Positions 31,522-33,223 of a stretch of 33,223 nt of DNA are shown piece by piece. The position numbers and the translations under genes were made by a program. The notes beneath the pieces are model-generated. The model made no database searches. It worked only from the letters and a program-made list of their open reading frames with translations, and was not told the DNA's origin. The first letter of the stretch is position 1. Each line of letters begins with the position of its first letter. Source of the stretch: a virus; IMG/VR virus record IMGVR_UViG_3300027849_000034, positions 1 to 33,223 of that record; one strand, given 5' to 3'.

Positions 31522-31799
31522 TAAGCCACCTCTAACATTGAGTAAGGAACATTGACTTTTGAAAGTCCTCTTCCTTGCCAGTTCATTTCAACAACACATT
31601 TCTTAGGGTTCATCTTAACAATCACCGCAGAAGTAGATTTAGTCTTTTGAACTACATTTACTTTCTGTCCAACTGAAAATTGATGACACTTGTTCCATGT
31701 CGTTGAGCCGCTTTTCAACTGATTTGCAAAGTTCACAATCTGAGTCAATTCATCTTGATTCATTGTTGACATTTCTATTTTTAAAGTTTGAATATTCAT
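31521..31799 (-). CDS. Small beta-barrel-like early protein
   Basis: 92 residues. The C-terminal part (FSVGQKVNVVQKTKSTSAVI, then VNVPYSMLEVA) has the KOW/SH3-like pattern seen in small T4-like phage proteins with a GQKV...VPYSML frame. The N-terminal half is helical. It is first in the transcript that also reads the 53-residue membrane protein and the ligase. Its start codon shares a base with the stop of an 11-codon leader ORF. Function unknown; nucleic-acid binding is possible. Confidence 0.75.
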   Translation of the reverse strand: MNIQTLKIEMSTMNQDELTQIVNFANQLKSGSTTWNKCHQFSVGQKVNVVQKTKSTSAVIVKMNPKKCVVEMNWQGRGLSKVNVPYSMLEVA

Positions 31800-31834
31800 T
31801 ATTTAGTCCTCACTATTTTTGTTTGTTTCTTCAT
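31799..31834 (-). CDS. 11-codon leader ORF (MKKQT type)
   Basis: ATG at 31834 to TAA at 31799, encoding MKKQTKIVRTK. The TAA shares a base with the following start codon (TAATG). It begins about five bases after the predicted transcription start, so it would be translated without a normal leader. The same MKKQT start occurs in the sister cassette at 32161. It may couple translation or regulate the next gene, or be a chance feature of a conserved leader. Confidence 0.4.
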   Translation of the reverse strand: MKKQTKIVRTK

Positions 31835-31845
31835 TTTATACCGTT

Positions 31846-31874
31846 ATTATAGCACCCTAGGGACCATAAGTCAA
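31846..31874 (-). promoter_or_regulatory. Sigma70 promoter for the ligase operon
   Basis: On the minus strand TTGACT (31874-31869) and TATAAT (31851-31846) with a 17-base spacer. Flanking sequence closely matches the promoter cassette at 32171-32199. Confidence 0.8.
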
Positions 31875-31882
31875 GCATTATT

Positions 31883-32131
31883 TTAAAAGAGTTCCAATTG
31901 AGTTGAAGTAACTTCTACCTTTAATTGGTTCATTGCGTTACTGTTTAGGTAAGCAGTTTTCCATCCACCTGACGGCCATTTAGCATAACCAATCAAGTAG
32001 TAATCTGCCTTAATAGTAGGGTGAGCGGTTGCTTTCCCAGCATCTATTTGTAACACTTCACCTGTTAAAACACCAGCTCCTGATGTCCATGTTATAGTTT
32101 GCCCTACATTCGCCCAATTACTTACTCTCAT
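31883..32131 (-). CDS. Small beta-rich hypothetical early protein
   Basis: 82 residues from ATG 32131 (MRVSNWANVGQTITWTSGAG), which has AAGGTGAG seven bases upstream. Longer frames exist but their first part lies across the promoter. The protein is small, beta-rich and soluble (VLTGEVLQIDAGKATA...WKTAYLNSN); an SH3-like barrel is possible. An in-frame upstream ATG (32161, MKKQTIKGEN) could also be used and would add ten residues. Function unknown. Confidence 0.7.
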   Translation of the reverse strand: MRVSNWANVGQTITWTSGAGVLTGEVLQIDAGKATAHPTIKADYYLIGYAKWPSGGWKTAYLNSNAMNQLKVEVTSTQLELF

Positions 32132-32170
32132 ATTCTCACCTTTTATTGTTTGTTTCTTCATTATACCGTT

Positions 32171-32199
32171 AGTATAGCAAGCATAGGACCAAAAGTCAA
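32171..32199 (-). promoter_or_regulatory. Sigma70 promoter of the sister cassette
   Basis: On the minus strand TTGACT (32199-32194) and TATACT (32176-32171) with a 17-base spacer. It shares GCTTGACTT and the downstream AACGGTATAA leader with the promoter at 31846-31874. Confidence 0.75.
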
Positions 32200-32247
32200 G
32201 CACTTTATGAAAAGATTTCAACTCTTTTTAGGTGTTAAATCAGTAAC

Positions 32248-32907
32248 TTAGGAGAGATGATCTGCGGATTCGCCCGAGATATCCTCAATCATGTTGCGCC
32301 ACATGTCGATTTGAGGGATAACATAGGCTAATGTGATGCGTGGTTCGTGTGTTCCAGCACAATGATAGTACACTTTCTCGGGTTCTCTGCCCTTGCCGTA
32401 GTATCCTACCTTACAAGACCAACCACCAGGATCATCCATAGTGACTATCTCATGTGTTTTGGCGTCCCTGTACTTAAAGAAGCCGCCTCCCTTCTCTGTA
32501 TATGATAGAAGGATATTATAACCAGAGGCGTTCCAGTTATTGTGCCACCCCATATAACCATCAACTGGATAGTATACATGAACTGCCTCATTTCTAGCTC
32601 CTAGAAACTCCAATAGTGTAGATGACATTTGTTCGTGTTTAACTCTAAAGTTGTCAGGGCATAGGTGTTTTAGTCCCATTAGATCAAAGCTTCTAGAGAT
32701 TTCGGGATAGCCTACATGTGCGCCATCCTTTTGTAATATCTTAGCTAAATACTCAGGTCCACAACAATACTCCATATCAACTTTAGTGTCGTTCTTTTCG
32801 TTTTCGTCTGATAACTTATTCAATGGTTCCAAGTCTTGACTAAAAAACCAATCGCTGTAGGGCGTAAGAATATCTAAGAGTTCATCACTTATATCGGTAA
32901 ATATCAT
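32248..32907 (-). CDS. 2OG-Fe(II) oxygenase-like protein (HxN...H variant)
   Basis: 219 residues. The core VYYPVDGYMGWHNNWNASGY, FFKYRD, and YYHCAGTHEPRITLAYVIP fits the double-stranded beta-helix oxygenases common in T4-like marine phages. The metal triad reads H122, N124 and H182, with Asn in place of the usual Asp of HxD; R190, eight residues after H182, would bind 2-oxoglutarate. It starts by overlapping the upstream gene by four bases (ATGA). Target unknown; nucleic acid, protein or peptide hydroxylation are all possible. Confidence 0.75.
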   Translation of the reverse strand: MIFTDISDELLDILTPYSDWFFSQDLEPLNKLSDENEKNDTKVDMEYCCGPEYLAKILQKDGAHVGYPEISRSFDLMGLKHLCPDNFRVKHEQMSSTLLEFLGARNEAVHVYYPVDGYMGWHNNWNASGYNILLSYTEKGGGFFKYRDAKTHEIVTMDDPGGWSCKVGYYGKGREPEKVYYHCAGTHEPRITLAYVIPQIDMWRNMIEDISGESADHLS

Positions 32908-33212
32908 AGTGGTGCACTCCTTGAATTGTGATCTTTACTAAACATTAATTTTTCTGCCGTATATTGTTCTTGCCATGTGTAATCATATCGTGTAGATTTG
33001 TTCTCTATTATATTAAGATCGCTATCAACAAAGCCTACTGCTGTTATGTTATCACACTCTTTAATTATTATATCTAATGATTGCCAAGAGTCGTCTGGAA
33101 ACAATTCAAAAGCTGGCATACCCATGACTGCATCTCCTACACCTGTTTTAGGATCATTGTAATCATAACCTTTATCTTCTAGCCACTTAGCAAAACCTGA
33201 TTCTTCATCCAT
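32904..33212 (-). CDS. Hypothetical acidic protein before the oxygenase
   Basis: 102 residues (MDEESGFAKWLEDKGYDYND...RSAPL). Mostly acidic and soluble, with aromatic residues spread through it; no motif recognised. Its stop overlaps the oxygenase start by four bases (TGA within ATGA), so they are translated together. A weak TAGG lies before the ATG, and the window ends 11 bases upstream, so the promoter and any longer start cannot be judged. Confidence 0.7.
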   Translation of the reverse strand: MDEESGFAKWLEDKGYDYNDPKTGVGDAVMGMPAFELFPDDSWQSLDIIIKECDNITAVGFVDSDLNIIENKSTRYDYTWQEQYTAEKLMFSKDHNSRSAPL

Positions 33213-33223
33213 CCTATATAAAT

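Noticed and set aside
32132-32221. Extension of the 82-residue protein up to 32221
   Set aside because: The extension crosses a 17-base-spaced sigma70 promoter, and the ATG at 32131 has a good ribosome binding site.

Overview
This window is a stretch of a lytic, AT-rich, T4-like myovirus genome. The head, neck, tail and DNA-packaging genes gp13 to gp23 are present, with the T4 recombination and late-transcription genes uvsY, uvsW and gp55. Several small cyanophage/pelagiphage-style proteins and marine-type auxiliary genes (queE, iscU, iscA, 2OG oxygenase) point to a marine phage. No photosynthesis genes are seen. The host is probably a marine proteobacterium: the viral IscU keeps an LPPIK motif of the kind read by HscA. 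That host assignment is inference. No tRNA, CRISPR array, insertion sequence or integrase was seen, and no gap over 300 bases lacks a gene.

Layout: (1) 1-4025, minus strand, early/middle genes. uvsY-uvsW-Sm-like-gp55 run as an overlapping operon from a consensus sigma70 promoter; queE follows with its own promoter. (2) 4048-6196, an accessory island with T4 late promoters (TATAAATA). It holds iscU-iscA plus a second tail-tube-like protein (minus), a 73-codon monocistronic gene (plus) and a small lipoprotein (minus), bounded by two terminators with the same stem. (3) 6218-19510, minus strand, the structural core in the order gp13, gp14, gp15, gp16, gp17, gp18, gp19, gp20, gp67/68-position core proteins, a beta-rich protein, gp21, gp22, gp23. 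Late promoters precede gp18, gp19, gp22 and gp23. (4) 19520-24560, minus strand, a tail-fibre/adhesin locus of two long fibre proteins and several short partners. (5) 24608-30082, plus strand, an overlapping cluster of four DxD glycosyltransferase-like proteins, a fusion pseudoenzyme with a SPASM-like end, a methyltransferase-like protein and small proteins. It diverges from the fibre locus at a shared palindromic late promoter. (6) 30079-33212, minus strand, small early proteins, a DNA ligase and a 2OG oxygenase, two of the units driven by near-identical sigma70 promoter/leader cassettes.

How the genes work together: host sigma70 promoters give early replication and recombination products and gp55. 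gp55 then redirects host polymerase to TATAAATA promoters, which serve the virion genes, the Fe-S genes and probably the glycosyltransferase cluster. Most notable are an in-frame stop that cuts off a sheath-like C-terminus just after gp18, a late-expressed viral IscU/IscA pair, a 503-residue glycosyltransferase/radical-SAM-like fusion that has lost both catalytic motifs but keeps a SPASM-type cysteine pattern, the palindromic divergent late promoter, and small coupled ORFs outside normal gene-calling limits.
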